A stretch of 64,000 nucleotides of DNA from Veillonella absiana. Lineage in GTDB: Bacteria > Bacillota > Negativicutes > Veillonellales > Veillonellaceae. Under the pieces are notes generated by a model. It saw only the letters and a program-made list of their open reading frames with translations, searched no databases and had not been told where the DNA came from. Position 1 is the first letter of the stretch. Every line of letters begins with the position of its first letter. Shown here piece by piece: positions 8,441-17,916 of this stretch. The stretch lies in NCBI RefSeq assembly GCF_032970905.1, contig NZ_JAWJZA010000010.1. One strand, 5' to 3'. The translations under genes and the position numbers were made by a program.

Positions 8441-10734
8441 AACATGTAGGCAAATCCTATAAAAAGGTAGACCATAAAGGCATCTTGAGTGGTAAACCAG
8501 CGTACACTAGCGATTTTATCCCGAAAGATGCCCTCATTATTAAAGTATTGCGCAGCCCTCATGCGATGGCTCGCATTATAGATATTGACGTATCCAAAGC
8601 TTTATTGGTACCAGGCGTAGAAGCGGTATATACATACAAAGATGTGCCTAAAACTCGATTTACTCTAGCTGGCCAATCCTATCCAGAACCATCTGCCTAT
8701 GATGCGCTCATTCTTGATGAAATCGTGCGTTATGTAGGTGATGAAGTGGCCCTAGTGGTAGCTCGTGATGAAGCGACGGCCCTAAAGGCAATGCCGTTGA
8801 TTAAGGTGAAATACGAGGTGATGAAACCTGTATTAGACCTTCATACGGCTATCGATAATGAAACGATTGTGCATCCAGAGGACGATATCCATTTCAATAT
8901 GAACGTTGGGGCAGAACCAAAACGTAATATTGCTATTTCCTACCATAAAACAGTCGGCGATGTGGAAGGTGAACTCGCTAAATGTGACCACATTGTGGAA
9001 GGTACGTACTATAATCAAGCAACTGTACAATCCGCGATGGAACCCTTCCAAACATTTGGTTATATCGACGCACTAGGTCGTTTGGTATTAGTAAGCTCCA
9101 CGCAAATCGTATTCCACGTGCGCCGTCATGTATCTCGTGCATTAGGCATTCCAACCTCCAAGATTCGCGTTATTAAACCTCGTATCGGTGGTGGCTTTGG
9201 TTCTAAACAGACCGCTTGCACAGAGTTGATGGTAGCCTTTGTAACTTGGAAGTTACAAAAACCAGCTGTTCTTGTGTATGAACGTAAGGAAGCACAAACA
9301 TGCTCCACTACACGTCATGGCCGCGATTGGAATATCCGTATTGGTGCCGATAAAGACGGTATCATCAAGGTTATTGATATGTACGCCCTTACAGATGCAG
9401 GGGCTCACGGCACACATGCATTTACTACCACAACGGCAGCGGAACATAAATCAGTGCCGTTGTATAATAAAAATACAGCCGTTCATTATGGTTCTGAAGC
9501 GGTGTATATGAATCATTCTCCAGGTGGTGCCTTCCGTGGATATGGTGCTACAGAGGCTTTATGGCCATTAGAATGTGCAGTGAACCGTTTGGCTGATGAG
9601 CTAGGCATGGACCCTGCAGAACTTCGGCAGAAGAATTTGATCGCTGTAGGCGAGCAAAGTCTCGTGTACGATGAAGATGAATATATGGAATCTGGTTTGT
9701 TCCAAGAGGCTGTGGAGAAGGTTAAGAAAATGGCCGGCTGGGATGAACGTCCACATAGTTGGCAAATCGATGACCGTTACCGTGGAGGCCTTGGTATGTC
9801 TTTGGCATTGCAAGGTTCTGGTATCGCCAAAATTGATACAGCGTCCGTTGAAATTCGTTTAGGTGATGACGGCCGTTATACACTCTACACAGGCTCCTCT
9901 GATATGGGCATGGGTTCTAATACTGTATTGGCGCAGATGGCTTGTGAAATCATAGGTTGTCCAATGGAATACATGACCGTTGTTGAATCAGATACTGACG
10001 TGGTACCATTCGACCCAGGTTCTTATGCATCTAGTACAACCTATGTTACTGGTACAGCTGCAAAAACGGCAGCCGAAGAATTAGTGAAGAAAATTGTAGA
10101 TACGTTCGCTAAATTTATGGATGTTGAGGCAGACACTATCGAATTTGATGGCCTTGTGGCTACTACAAAAGATGGATCTAAAACAATGACCGTTGCAGAA
10201 TTGGCGCCAAAATTGCTGGTTAATTTTGGTCCTACCTATGGTCAATTGTCGGGTTTTGCCTCTTGGGGCAGTCATACATCTCCTCCACCATTCATGGCAT
10301 CCATTGCTGAGGTGAAGGTAGATACCCAAACCGGTCAAGTGACACCAGTGAATTTTTATTCTGTTGTTGACTGTGGTACGGTAATTAATCCAACATTGGC
10401 GCGTGTCCAAGTGGAAGGCGGGGTAGTGCAAGGTATTGGCATGGCTCTATACGAAGATGTGCGTTATAGTGCGTCCGGTAAACTCGAAACAGATACATTT
10501 ATGACTTATAAAATTCCTACCCGTCAAGACATGGGAACATTACATACGGAATTTGTAGAATCCTATGAACCTACCAGTGCTTATGGTGTGAAATCCATCG
10601 GCGAGGTCGTTATTAATACAGCTTGTCCATCAATCCAACATGCTATTAAAAATGCAGTTGGTGCAGATGTTCGTACATTACCTATGACTCCTGAGAAGGT
10701 ATTTATGGGTATGGACGAGAAATATAAAGTATAG
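8437..10734 (+). CDS. Molybdenum hydroxylase catalytic (molybdopterin-binding) subunit, xanthine dehydrogenase-like
   Basis: Binds the molybdopterin cofactor and hydroxylates the substrate. The 765-residue protein contains the MPT-binding loop GGGFGSKQT near residue 253, the FRGYGATE segment, and the C-terminal KSIGE motif with the family's catalytic glutamate near residue 728. Purine hydroxylation is the likeliest role because Veillonella is known to degrade purines and a Veillonella xanthine dehydrogenase has been described. Substrate specificity cannot be read from sequence; related enzymes act on nicotinate or other heterocycles. The flanking selenium-linked accessory genes suggest a labile Se ligand. 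Confidence 0.88.
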   Translation: MKHVGKSYKKVDHKGILSGKPAYTSDFIPKDALIIKVLRSPHAMARIIDIDVSKALLVPGVEAVYTYKDVPKTRFTLAGQSYPEPSAYDALILDEIVRYVGDEVALVVARDEATALKAMPLIKVKYEVMKPVLDLHTAIDNETIVHPEDDIHFNMNVGAEPKRNIAISYHKTVGDVEGELAKCDHIVEGTYYNQATVQSAMEPFQTFGYIDALGRLVLVSSTQIVFHVRRHVSRALGIPTSKIRVIKPRIGGGFGSKQTACTELMVAFVTWKLQKPAVLVYERKEAQTCSTTRHGRDWNIRIGADKDGIIKVIDMYALTDAGAHGTHAFTTTTAAEHKSVPLYNKNTAVHYGSEAVYMNHSPGGAFRGYGATEALWPLECAVNRLADELGMDPAELRQKNLIAVGEQSLVYDEDEYMESGLFQEAVEKVKKMAGWDERPHSWQIDDRYRGGLGMSLALQGSGIAKIDTASVEIRLGDDGRYTLYTGSSDMGMGSNTVLAQMACEIIGCPMEYMTVVESDTDVVPFDPGSYASSTTYVTGTAAKTAAEELVKKIVDTFAKFMDVEADTIEFDGLVATTKDGSKTMTVAELAPKLLVNFGPTYGQLSGFASWGSHTSPPPFMASIAEVKVDTQTGQVTPVNFYSVVDCGTVINPTLARVQVEGGVVQGIGMALYEDVRYSASGKLETDTFMTYKIPTRQDMGTLHTEFVESYEPTSAYGVKSIGEVVINTACPSIQHAIKNAVGADVRTLPMTPEKVFMGMDEKYKV

Positions 10735-10863
10735 ATATTTTTGTAGCTTTCACCAAAGTGTATTTCGTAGTGCCTAATTATTGTGTGAGATGCGCCGATT
10801 AGGACCTGCGAAATCACCGAGGTGCAAGCAAAATCTCTCTATCCCATAAGGAGGACTGATTGT

Positions 10864-11622
10864 ATGACAACGCAAACTCATTATTGGAATCGACTCATTA
10901 AACCTGGCATTGTAGCCCTCGTAGGGGCCGGTGGCAAAACGACGGTACTTTCAAAATTGGTAGAGTATGGCCGTTTGGCAGGGCAATCTGTGATGGTTAC
11001 GACCACAACCCACCTCTACGAATCACAAGTGGCACAATGGAACCCATTCTATGGTACGGATATCAACAAAGCGGACGAGGCATGCACAGCAGCGGTCCTC
11101 AAAGGTCAATGCGCGGCATGGTTTACCGGTGTGGACGGTACGAAAGTACAAGCCTTGGATTCTAAACAAATCGACGATATGAGCAAATTACATCATAAAT
11201 GGCAAATTATTGTTGAGGCGGATGGGGCTAAGGAAAAATGGCTGAAAGCACCGAAAACTACAGAACCAGTTATCCCAGAGTTGACACAGACCACTATCGG
11301 TGTGGTGAATCTTCAAATGTTGGGTTCCTCTTTGGATGAGGAGCATGTGCATAATATTGAACTCGTGAAGGATATTATGGGGCGCCAAGAAGGCGCTATC
11401 GTTACACCTAGCATGCTGGCACATGTGGTGCTAGATAAAAAAGGTTTGTTCCAATACAGCAAAGGTCGTAAAATCTTGTTCTGTACTGGTTATGATACAG
11501 TGCAACATCGTGTGATTGACGATTTTATCGACCATGTGGTGGATAGTGATATTACAGCTATTTATTTAGCCGATGGATACAAGGCAAGCTGCGAAATTCG
11601 TCGGATTATTCAATGCCGATAA
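10864..11622 (+). CDS. yqeC: Selenium-dependent molybdenum hydroxylase accessory protein YqeC
   Basis: YqeC is a marker of selenium-dependent molybdenum hydroxylases; its biochemical role is not established. The 252-residue protein begins with a P-loop, ALVGAGGKTT, near residue 18, followed by VTTTTHLY and a VEADGAKEKWLKAP segment, all usual for the family. AAGGAGG lies about 10 bp before the ATG at 10864, so I take this start over one 42 bp upstream. A 129-bp gap separates it from the hydroxylase subunits. Confidence 0.85.
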   Translation: MTTQTHYWNRLIKPGIVALVGAGGKTTVLSKLVEYGRLAGQSVMVTTTTHLYESQVAQWNPFYGTDINKADEACTAAVLKGQCAAWFTGVDGTKVQALDSKQIDDMSKLHHKWQIIVEADGAKEKWLKAPKTTEPVIPELTQTTIGVVNLQMLGSSLDEEHVHNIELVKDIMGRQEGAIVTPSMLAHVVLDKKGLFQYSKGRKILFCTGYDTVQHRVIDDFIDHVVDSDITAIYLADGYKASCEIRRIIQCR

Positions 11623-11632
11623 TGTCTGAGTT

Positions 11633-12304
11633 ATGGCGATAGGAATTGTATTGCTCACCGCTGGTGAATCCAAGCGGATGGGAAAAAATAAACAACTACT
11701 TCCTTGGTTGGAAGGAACTATTTTAGACTCCGTGTGTGATGCGTTGACAGGCGGAGTCTGTCAGGCTCTAGGTTGTATTCATGGTGTAGGTGAGGCCTAT
11801 GAACATCCCTATGTGGCTGTCACGGGTCTCACTCATGATGAGTTGGTGCCGATTTTGAGTCAATATGGATTTACTAGTGTGCAAAATCCAGAGCCCTCTA
11901 GAGGGCAAAGTGTGTCATTACAAATTGGTGTTAATGCAGTGTGTGAATTAGCTAACTCATTGAACGTTCATCTGGACGGAATAGTATGTTCAGTGGGTGA
12001 TCAACCTCTGTTGTCTGCCGGGGTGGTGTCGAAATTGGTCACACAATTTCAAGCACAGCATTCCGAGCAGGCTATTGTTTGTCCACGTTATGGTGAAAGC
12101 CAACAGCCAGGAAACCCGGTGCTGTTTGGGGCGCACTGGTTTAACGAACTCAAACAAATTGACGGAGATAGAGGGGGACGCCGTATCCTCAAGGAGACGG
12201 GCAAACCTTACGTCACTTATGTGTCCATACAAGAGGACATGGGGGTTGATGTAGATACACCAGATGATTATCAACGATTACTAGAAATAGAGAGGTCTAA
12301 ATGA
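11633..12304 (+). CDS. mocA: Molybdenum cofactor cytidylyltransferase (MocA-like)
   Basis: Transfers CMP to molybdopterin to make the MCD form of the cofactor used by this hydroxylase family. The 223-residue protein has the N-terminal nucleotidyltransferase signature LTAGESKRMGKNKQLLPW, the GDQPLL segment for metal binding and PVLFGAHWF near the C-terminus. The Veillonella xanthine dehydrogenase described in the literature carries an MCD cofactor, which agrees. It starts 11 bp after yqeC and overlaps yqeB by ATGA. Confidence 0.85.
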   Translation: MAIGIVLLTAGESKRMGKNKQLLPWLEGTILDSVCDALTGGVCQALGCIHGVGEAYEHPYVAVTGLTHDELVPILSQYGFTSVQNPEPSRGQSVSLQIGVNAVCELANSLNVHLDGIVCSVGDQPLLSAGVVSKLVTQFQAQHSEQAIVCPRYGESQQPGNPVLFGAHWFNELKQIDGDRGGRRILKETGKPYVTYVSIQEDMGVDVDTPDDYQRLLEIERSK

Positions 12305-13113
12305 AACCACTAGTATTAGTACGTAGCGGAGGCGATATTGCATCCGGTGTGATTTATCGCTTGAAACGAGCAGGATATCCTGTTATCGTTAATGAAATTG
12401 CTATTCCTACTATGATTCGCCGTGAAGTCTCTTATGGTAATGCGGTACATCGTGGAGAAATGGTATTAGAGCGCTTTGTGGCACGCCATGTATCTATGAT
12501 AGAGGCGAAGAATCTTATCAATACTGATGTGATTCCTGTTGTGACAGATGCGTATTTAGATGTATTACAAGCCTTCAAGCCAGATGTCGTTGTTGACGGT
12601 ATTTTGGCGAAGGTTAATAAAGGCACACAAGCCTATGATGCAGATTTAGTAATTGGCCTCGGACCTGGCTTTACCGCTGGTGTCGACGTAGATGTGGTGA
12701 TTGAAACCATGAGAGGCCATCGGTTAGGTCGTTGTATTTATGATGGTTCAGCGCAGCCAAATACGGGCATTCCTGGTAATGTCGGTGGGTATACTCATGA
12801 ACGTGTTATTCACTCTCCTGCAGAAGGCCTATTTACTGCAAAACGCCATATTGGCGACAGTGTACAAGCCAATGAAGTCATTGGTTATGTAGAGGATATA
12901 CCTGTACGTGCTAAAATTACAGGTATATTGCGAGGCATTTTGAAAAATGGCCTCATGGTTACAGAAGGTTTTAAATTAGCTGACGTAGATGCTCGTTGCG
13001 AGGAATTCCATTGCTACAGCATTTCAGATAAATCCCTTGCCGTTGGTGGTGGCGCTATGGAGGCCATTACTGCGTGGGAATACCAAGTAGAAAAAGATAA
13101 GCAATTTTGCTAA
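12301..13113 (+). CDS. yqeB: YqeB (EF2563 family) selenium-dependent molybdenum hydroxylase accessory protein
   Basis: This family co-occurs with orphan selD and selenium-dependent molybdenum hydroxylases; the exact reaction is unknown. The 270-residue protein opens with LVRSGGDIASGVIYRLKRAG, a typical family start, and contains GLGPGFTAGVDVDVVIE and PGNVGGYTHERVI, the usual core. It ends with GGGAMEA. Translation is coupled to mocA by the ATGA overlap. Confidence 0.88.
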   Translation: MKPLVLVRSGGDIASGVIYRLKRAGYPVIVNEIAIPTMIRREVSYGNAVHRGEMVLERFVARHVSMIEAKNLINTDVIPVVTDAYLDVLQAFKPDVVVDGILAKVNKGTQAYDADLVIGLGPGFTAGVDVDVVIETMRGHRLGRCIYDGSAQPNTGIPGNVGGYTHERVIHSPAEGLFTAKRHIGDSVQANEVIGYVEDIPVRAKITGILRGILKNGLMVTEGFKLADVDARCEEFHCYSISDKSLAVGGGAMEAITAWEYQVEKDKQFC

Positions 13114-13191
13114 TAATACAGAATATAACTGTGCCTACATTAGTGGGCGTAGCTAAATAGAATATATTATGGAAGAGTGATTGAGGTTACT

Positions 13192-13920
13192 ATGATTAGC
13201 GTATATGACGTAATGAAAGAACGCCTACAAACTGCAGAAGGAACTATGATGGTTACCATTTTGTCAGGCCCTAGAAAAGGGGATAAAACTATTTATGGTG
13301 ATGATGGTGCAGTTTTGTATGGTTCACCTATTGAAGGGTTCAATGTAAACTCCGCGAAGATGAATAGTCTTTGTGTGGTGGGAGACTTGGAATGCTTTGT
13401 GCAACCTGTAGAAAAAGATCCTCGTGTCCTCGTACTCGGTGCTGGTCATGTGAGTAGAGCAATTACAGATTTATTGCTCTTTATCGGTTGCCAAGTAACG
13501 GTGGTTGATGACCGTGCGGAATATTTGCGCCCTGATTTCTTTGATGAGCGCGTGGACCGCGTTTGTACGCCGATGGAAAGTTTCAAAGATGTATTGCCAC
13601 TCAATGAATATAATGGGTTTATCGTAGTTACGAGAGCCCATGAATATGACAATATTTGTTTACAGCAATTGCGTGACCAACTACCAACATACATGGGCAT
13701 CATGGGTAGCCACCAACGTATTCGCTATGCAAAAGATGTGATGGTAGAGCAAGGTTGGTCTAAAGAGGAGCTAGATATGCTTTATGCACCAATTGGCTTG
13801 AACATTGGGGCGCAAACACCCGAGGAAATCGCTTTATCCATTGTGAGTGAATATTTAGCGGTAACCCGTGGTAAACAAGGGGAACATTTGAGAGAACGGA
13901 GGATACCAAATGAATCGTGA
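13192..13920 (+). CDS. XdhC-type cofactor insertion protein with Rossmann domain
   Basis: XdhC proteins bind and protect the molybdenum cofactor and insert it in the apo-enzyme. The 242-residue protein has a shortened N-terminal CoxI-like part and a clear C-terminal Rossmann domain beginning VLVLGAGHVSRAITDLL near residue 84, followed by VVDDRAEYL and GIMGSHQRI. ATG at 13192 with GAGG 6 bp upstream is preferred over the GTG at 13177. The next gene supplies a separate CoxI-type domain and overlaps by 11 bp. Confidence 0.85.
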   Translation: MISVYDVMKERLQTAEGTMMVTILSGPRKGDKTIYGDDGAVLYGSPIEGFNVNSAKMNSLCVVGDLECFVQPVEKDPRVLVLGAGHVSRAITDLLLFIGCQVTVVDDRAEYLRPDFFDERVDRVCTPMESFKDVLPLNEYNGFIVVTRAHEYDNICLQQLRDQLPTYMGIMGSHQRIRYAKDVMVEQGWSKEELDMLYAPIGLNIGAQTPEEIALSIVSEYLAVTRGKQGEHLRERRIPNES

Positions 13921-14224
13921 GTTTGTTGAATATTTGAGTCAACGTACTGACAAAATTTTGGCAGTAGCCACTATTTTATATACAAAAGGCTCTACACCTC
14001 GTAAAGCGGGCACTAGCATGGTTGTCTATCCAGATGGTGGTATTTTTGGTACCATCGGTGGAGGCCGTGCAGAAAATGAAATTCGCTTGAGTGCTGTAGA
14101 ATCCTTAGAAAAAAAGGAATCACATCGACGTATTCAAGTATTGCTTGACGACGATGTAGCTGTTAAAGAAGGTATGGTTTGCGGTGGACAAATGGATGTA
14201 TGGATAGAAATACAGAACGTATAG
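13910..14224 (+). CDS. Stand-alone XdhC/CoxI N-terminal domain protein
   Basis: A 104-residue protein equal to the CoxI domain normally fused to the N-terminus of XdhC. It has the conserved ATILYTKGSTPRKAGTSMVV and GTIGGGRAENEI segments and a late Cys in MVCGGQMDVWIE. It overlaps the previous XdhC-type gene by 11 bp, so the two probably act as one split chaperone. It is the last gene of the hydroxylase operon; cdaA follows after about 105 bp. Confidence 0.85.
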   Translation: MNREFVEYLSQRTDKILAVATILYTKGSTPRKAGTSMVVYPDGGIFGTIGGGRAENEIRLSAVESLEKKESHRRIQVLLDDDVAVKEGMVCGGQMDVWIEIQNV

Positions 14225-14329
14225 TTTTGTGAAAACACAGTCGATAGCGCAGTTTGCGGTTTGAAAATTGTGTGAGCATTGAGATCCATAGATTCTAATT
14301 ATTTTACCGTTAGGAGTTGAACCACCCCC

Positions 14330-15142
14330 ATGCAGTTTAGTTCGTTAATAGAGACCTTCCGGTTTCTTGATTTTATAGATATCATGACCGTTGCTGTAGC
14401 GATTTATTTCGTTTATAAGCAACTAAAAGATACACGTGCTGTATCCTTGTTAAAAGGTTTATTAGTGTTAGCTTTCATAAATGTTGTGAGTCACACACTG
14501 AACCTATATGTTATTAATTGGATTCTACAACAAGGGATGACAGTACTTTTGTTTGCCTTACCTGTAGTATTCCAACCAGAACTACGTCGAGCCTTAGAGC
14601 AACTAGGGCGTGGTCGAATTTTTAATCGTGCGCAAAATGTCTCAGAGGCAGAGATGGATTCCGCTATTAATGAAGTTATGGCCGCTGCTCGAGTTATGTC
14701 TCGTGAACATACAGGGGCCCTCATGGTATTTGAACGTGAGGTTGGGCTCGGTGATTATATTGATACAGGGATTCTTGTGGATGCGAAATTATCTCGAGAA
14801 TTAATTAAAAATATATTCGTTCCTAGTACACCGCTTCATGATGGGGCCATGATTATTCGCAATGGTCGTATTATGGCAGCGGGTTGTTTGTTGCCATTGA
14901 CAGAAGATCGCACATTGAGTACAGAACTTGGTACTCGTCATAGAGCGGCCATAGGCCTTTCAGAGCAGGCTGACTGTGTTGTTGTCGTTGTCAGTGAGGA
15001 AACTGGTAAGATTTCCTATACTTATGGCGGTCATATTTATCGCCATTTGCCAGAGGATCAAATTAAAGAAGCCTTGCGGACATTTATGGAACGCCCTCGT
15101 CAAACAATTACGGGTATGTGGAAATGGGGTGGTTCCAAATGA
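14330..15142 (+). CDS. cdaA: Diadenylate cyclase CdaA
   Basis: Makes cyclic di-AMP from two ATP. The 270-residue protein has three N-terminal membrane helices (to about residue 80) and a DisA_N catalytic domain with the two signature motifs DGAMII and RHRAAIG. It overlaps cdaR by ATGA and sits upstream of glmM, the arrangement conserved in Firmicutes where CdaR and GlmM modulate CdaA. Confidence 0.96.
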   Translation: MQFSSLIETFRFLDFIDIMTVAVAIYFVYKQLKDTRAVSLLKGLLVLAFINVVSHTLNLYVINWILQQGMTVLLFALPVVFQPELRRALEQLGRGRIFNRAQNVSEAEMDSAINEVMAAARVMSREHTGALMVFEREVGLGDYIDTGILVDAKLSRELIKNIFVPSTPLHDGAMIIRNGRIMAAGCLLPLTEDRTLSTELGTRHRAAIGLSEQADCVVVVVSEETGKISYTYGGHIYRHLPEDQIKEALRTFMERPRQTITGMWKWGGSK

Positions 15143-16056
15143 TGAAACATTTGAGAGGAAACTGGCCGGCCAAAATATTGTCGGTACTAGCAGCCATATT
15201 CATGTGGTTTTTCATTATGAAAGATCAGAATCCTACTATAGAAGTTAGCTATCGTGTACCTTTACAAGTACAAAATTTAAATTCTCAATATATTTTAGAT
15301 GGATTGCCATCAGATATACGTGTTACCCTCAGTGGTCCACGGGATAAAATTTTAAATGTTCAACATGAAAATTTGAAAGCTTACGTAGATGCTTCGGCGG
15401 TATCACCAGGTCAAGCTAATTTAATAGTATACTTTACACCACCTAATGGTATGAATGTAGTCGCATTGACGCCAGATTCCATATCTATTTCTGTTGATGA
15501 ATATGCAGAAAAAAGAATGAATGTAGAAATTGTTCCGGTGGGAAAACTATCTGATACGGTGGCTATTCAGAGTGTCACAACATCCCCTAAAGAGGTGACT
15601 GTGACAGGACGAAAACAATTACTTGATAAAATGGCTCGTGTAGTTATGAAAGTAGATGTGACAGGTCAAACGAAAAACTTTACTAGTGTAGGCGCTCTTG
15701 AAGCGTGGGATGCGAACGGGAATGTCCTCGATTTAGCCATTAATCCTGCGCAAGCACAGGCTCAATATGAATTGAATTCGGTTCGTACAGAAAAAGCCGT
15801 GCCTGTAGTGGTGTCGACTACAGGGGCAGTGGCACCTGGTTATGTGGTAAAAGCCATAACATCTACACCAGCACAGGTTACCATTCTAGGGCGTGAAGAA
15901 TTGATGGATTCAATTACACAAGCACAGACTGATTTAGTTAACATTTCGGGAGCTACCGCGAATGTAGAAGGTTCATATAACTTATTACTCCCTAATGGGG
16001 TAACTAGTACAACTAAGACTGTAAATGTCAAAGTTGAGATTGTAAAAAAGGAATAA
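15139..16056 (+). CDS. cdaR: CdaA regulator, YbbR-domain protein
   Basis: A 305-residue protein with one N-terminal membrane helix (about residues 10-28) followed by several YbbR repeats of about 80 residues, which lie outside the cytoplasmic membrane. The repeats are visible as recurring VTVTGRKQLLDKM / VTILGREELMDSI segments. In relatives CdaR binds CdaA in the membrane and changes its activity. The start is taken at the ATG overlapping the cdaA stop. Confidence 0.9.
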   Translation: MMKHLRGNWPAKILSVLAAIFMWFFIMKDQNPTIEVSYRVPLQVQNLNSQYILDGLPSDIRVTLSGPRDKILNVQHENLKAYVDASAVSPGQANLIVYFTPPNGMNVVALTPDSISISVDEYAEKRMNVEIVPVGKLSDTVAIQSVTTSPKEVTVTGRKQLLDKMARVVMKVDVTGQTKNFTSVGALEAWDANGNVLDLAINPAQAQAQYELNSVRTEKAVPVVVSTTGAVAPGYVVKAITSTPAQVTILGREELMDSITQAQTDLVNISGATANVEGSYNLLLPNGVTSTTKTVNVKVEIVKKE

Positions 16057-16057
16057 T

Positions 16058-17713
16058 ATGATTAGATTAATTAACCTGCGTGTAGCCGTTACGGTGAAAA
16101 CAGGTTTGCAAGAGTTGTTGGAGAAAAAGTTTCCTCCATTACGTGGTCAAATTCAAGATATCCACGTGGTTCGTCGTGCCGTTGATGCACGGAAAAAACC
16201 AAATGTAGTTTTTGTATATACCTTATTTATAGAGGTTCATGACGAAACTACAGTGATGAAAAAACTCCAAAAGGATAAAAACTTTAGCGTGATTACGCCA
16301 GAGGCGCCAGAGCCAATTGTACAAGGGAATGTACCATTAGCGCATCGCCCTGTAGTTATGGGATTTGGCCCAGCAGGTATGTTGGCGGCATTTTACTTAG
16401 CCCGTGAAGGTTATGCACCAATCGTGTTGGAACGTGGTCAAGATGTAGATACAAGAACTGCGGATATTGAGGCATTCTGGAAAGAAGGCCAATTTAAACC
16501 GACCTCTAATGTTCAATTTGGTGAAGGTGGTGCAGGTACCTTTTCTGATGGAAAATTGACAACTCGTGTAACCCATCCAAGATTACATGAAATTGCAGAA
16601 TATTTTGTGGAATTTGGGGCACCTCAAGAGATTTTGTATAAACATAAACCACATGTGGGAACTGATAAACTCCGAACTATGGTTAAAAATATGCGTGAGC
16701 GTATTATCGAATGGGGCGGTACTGTTCGGTTTGGTGCACAAGTAACGGATTTATTCATTGAGGCTGGCCATATTGTAGGTGTCGAGGTCAATGGTTCCGA
16801 ACGAATTGATACGACAATAGTATTATCTGGCGTAGGCCATAGTGCACGAGATACTTATGAAATGCTCTATGAACGTCATGTGGCCATGGAGGCTAAACCC
16901 TTTGCTATTGGTGTACGTATAGAACATCCACAATCTATGATTGATGTGTCTCAATATGGTGTTATGCCAGAAGAACTTGGCCTTGGTGCGGCAGAATATT
17001 CTTTGGTGTATCATGATGGGGAAACCGGCCGGACATCCTATAGCTTCTGTATGTGTCCAGGGGGGCAAGTGGTAGCGAGTGCGTCTGAAAATGGTGGCGT
17101 TGTGACAAATGGCATGAGTTTGTATGCTCGTGATAGCGGTATTGCCAACAGTGCTCTCGTAGTCAATGTGTCACCAGATGATTTTGGTCAGCATCCTTTA
17201 GATGGGGTAGCCTTCCAACGAACTTGGGAACGCAAAGCCTATGAATTAGGTGGCGCTAACTATGCGGCGCCAGCTCAGACTATCGGTAGCTTCTTGGCAC
17301 ATAGTAAAGATGAGGAAACAGCGCAACGAGGGCGTGAATTATTAGCTGATGCTGGTGAAAGTTCCGCCAGTGTAGGAAATAGCCTTCACAGTTATGAACC
17401 AGCCATCGTGGATCGAGATTTACATGATTGTTTGCCAGATTTTGTAACGTCCGTATTGGAGCGAGCATTGCCGTACTGGGGACGACGTATTCATGGTTTT
17501 GATAATGCAGATATTTGTATGACCGGTGTAGAAACGAGAACATCTGCACCTCTACGGATGGGGCGAGATACCAACCGTGTTTCCCCTACAGTAGGAGGGT
17601 TTTATCCTATGGGTGAGGGCGCTGGCTATGCGGGTGGCATCATGAGCGCTGCTCTTGATGGTGCAGAAACGGCCATTATATGTATGGCGAAATACAAACC
17701 AGTCGGTAAATAG
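16058..17713 (+). CDS. FAD-dependent oxidoreductase of unknown substrate
   Basis: A 551-residue flavoprotein. The first 100 residues form a separate N-terminal domain. Then comes the dinucleotide-binding motif MGFGPAGMLAAFYLAREG near residue 105, a VQFGEGGAGTFSDGKLTTR segment, and a late GAGYAGGIMSAALDG FAD-contact motif. Proteins of this type often sit between cdaR and glmM in Negativicutes and Clostridia, but their reaction is not known. It starts 1 bp after the cdaR stop, so it belongs to the same transcript. Confidence 0.8.
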   Translation: MIRLINLRVAVTVKTGLQELLEKKFPPLRGQIQDIHVVRRAVDARKKPNVVFVYTLFIEVHDETTVMKKLQKDKNFSVITPEAPEPIVQGNVPLAHRPVVMGFGPAGMLAAFYLAREGYAPIVLERGQDVDTRTADIEAFWKEGQFKPTSNVQFGEGGAGTFSDGKLTTRVTHPRLHEIAEYFVEFGAPQEILYKHKPHVGTDKLRTMVKNMRERIIEWGGTVRFGAQVTDLFIEAGHIVGVEVNGSERIDTTIVLSGVGHSARDTYEMLYERHVAMEAKPFAIGVRIEHPQSMIDVSQYGVMPEELGLGAAEYSLVYHDGETGRTSYSFCMCPGGQVVASASENGGVVTNGMSLYARDSGIANSALVVNVSPDDFGQHPLDGVAFQRTWERKAYELGGANYAAPAQTIGSFLAHSKDEETAQRGRELLADAGESSASVGNSLHSYEPAIVDRDLHDCLPDFVTSVLERALPYWGRRIHGFDNADICMTGVETRTSAPLRMGRDTNRVSPTVGGFYPMGEGAGYAGGIMSAALDGAETAIICMAKYKPVGK

Positions 17714-17767
17714 TGGTATATTTCAATCTGTAGGTAACTTATGGAAATAATATATAAATAATATATA

Positions 17768-17881
17768 TAGTTAGATAATACATATAGTTGTATAATGTAT
17801 ATAGTTTGAACATAGATAGTTGACTAGTTAGATAATACATATAGTTGTATAATGTATATAGTTTGAACATAGATAGTTGAC
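17768..17881. repeat. Two exact 57-bp tandem repeats upstream of glmM
   Basis: Copy 1 is at 17768-17824 and copy 2 at 17825-17881; I see no difference between them. Each contains TATAAT and ends in AGTTGAC. The block lies 36 bp before the glmM ATG, so it may duplicate promoter sequence. Confidence 0.95.
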
Positions 17882-17916
17882 GTCGACCCAAGAGGGACGG
17901 CGTACTGGAGGATATT

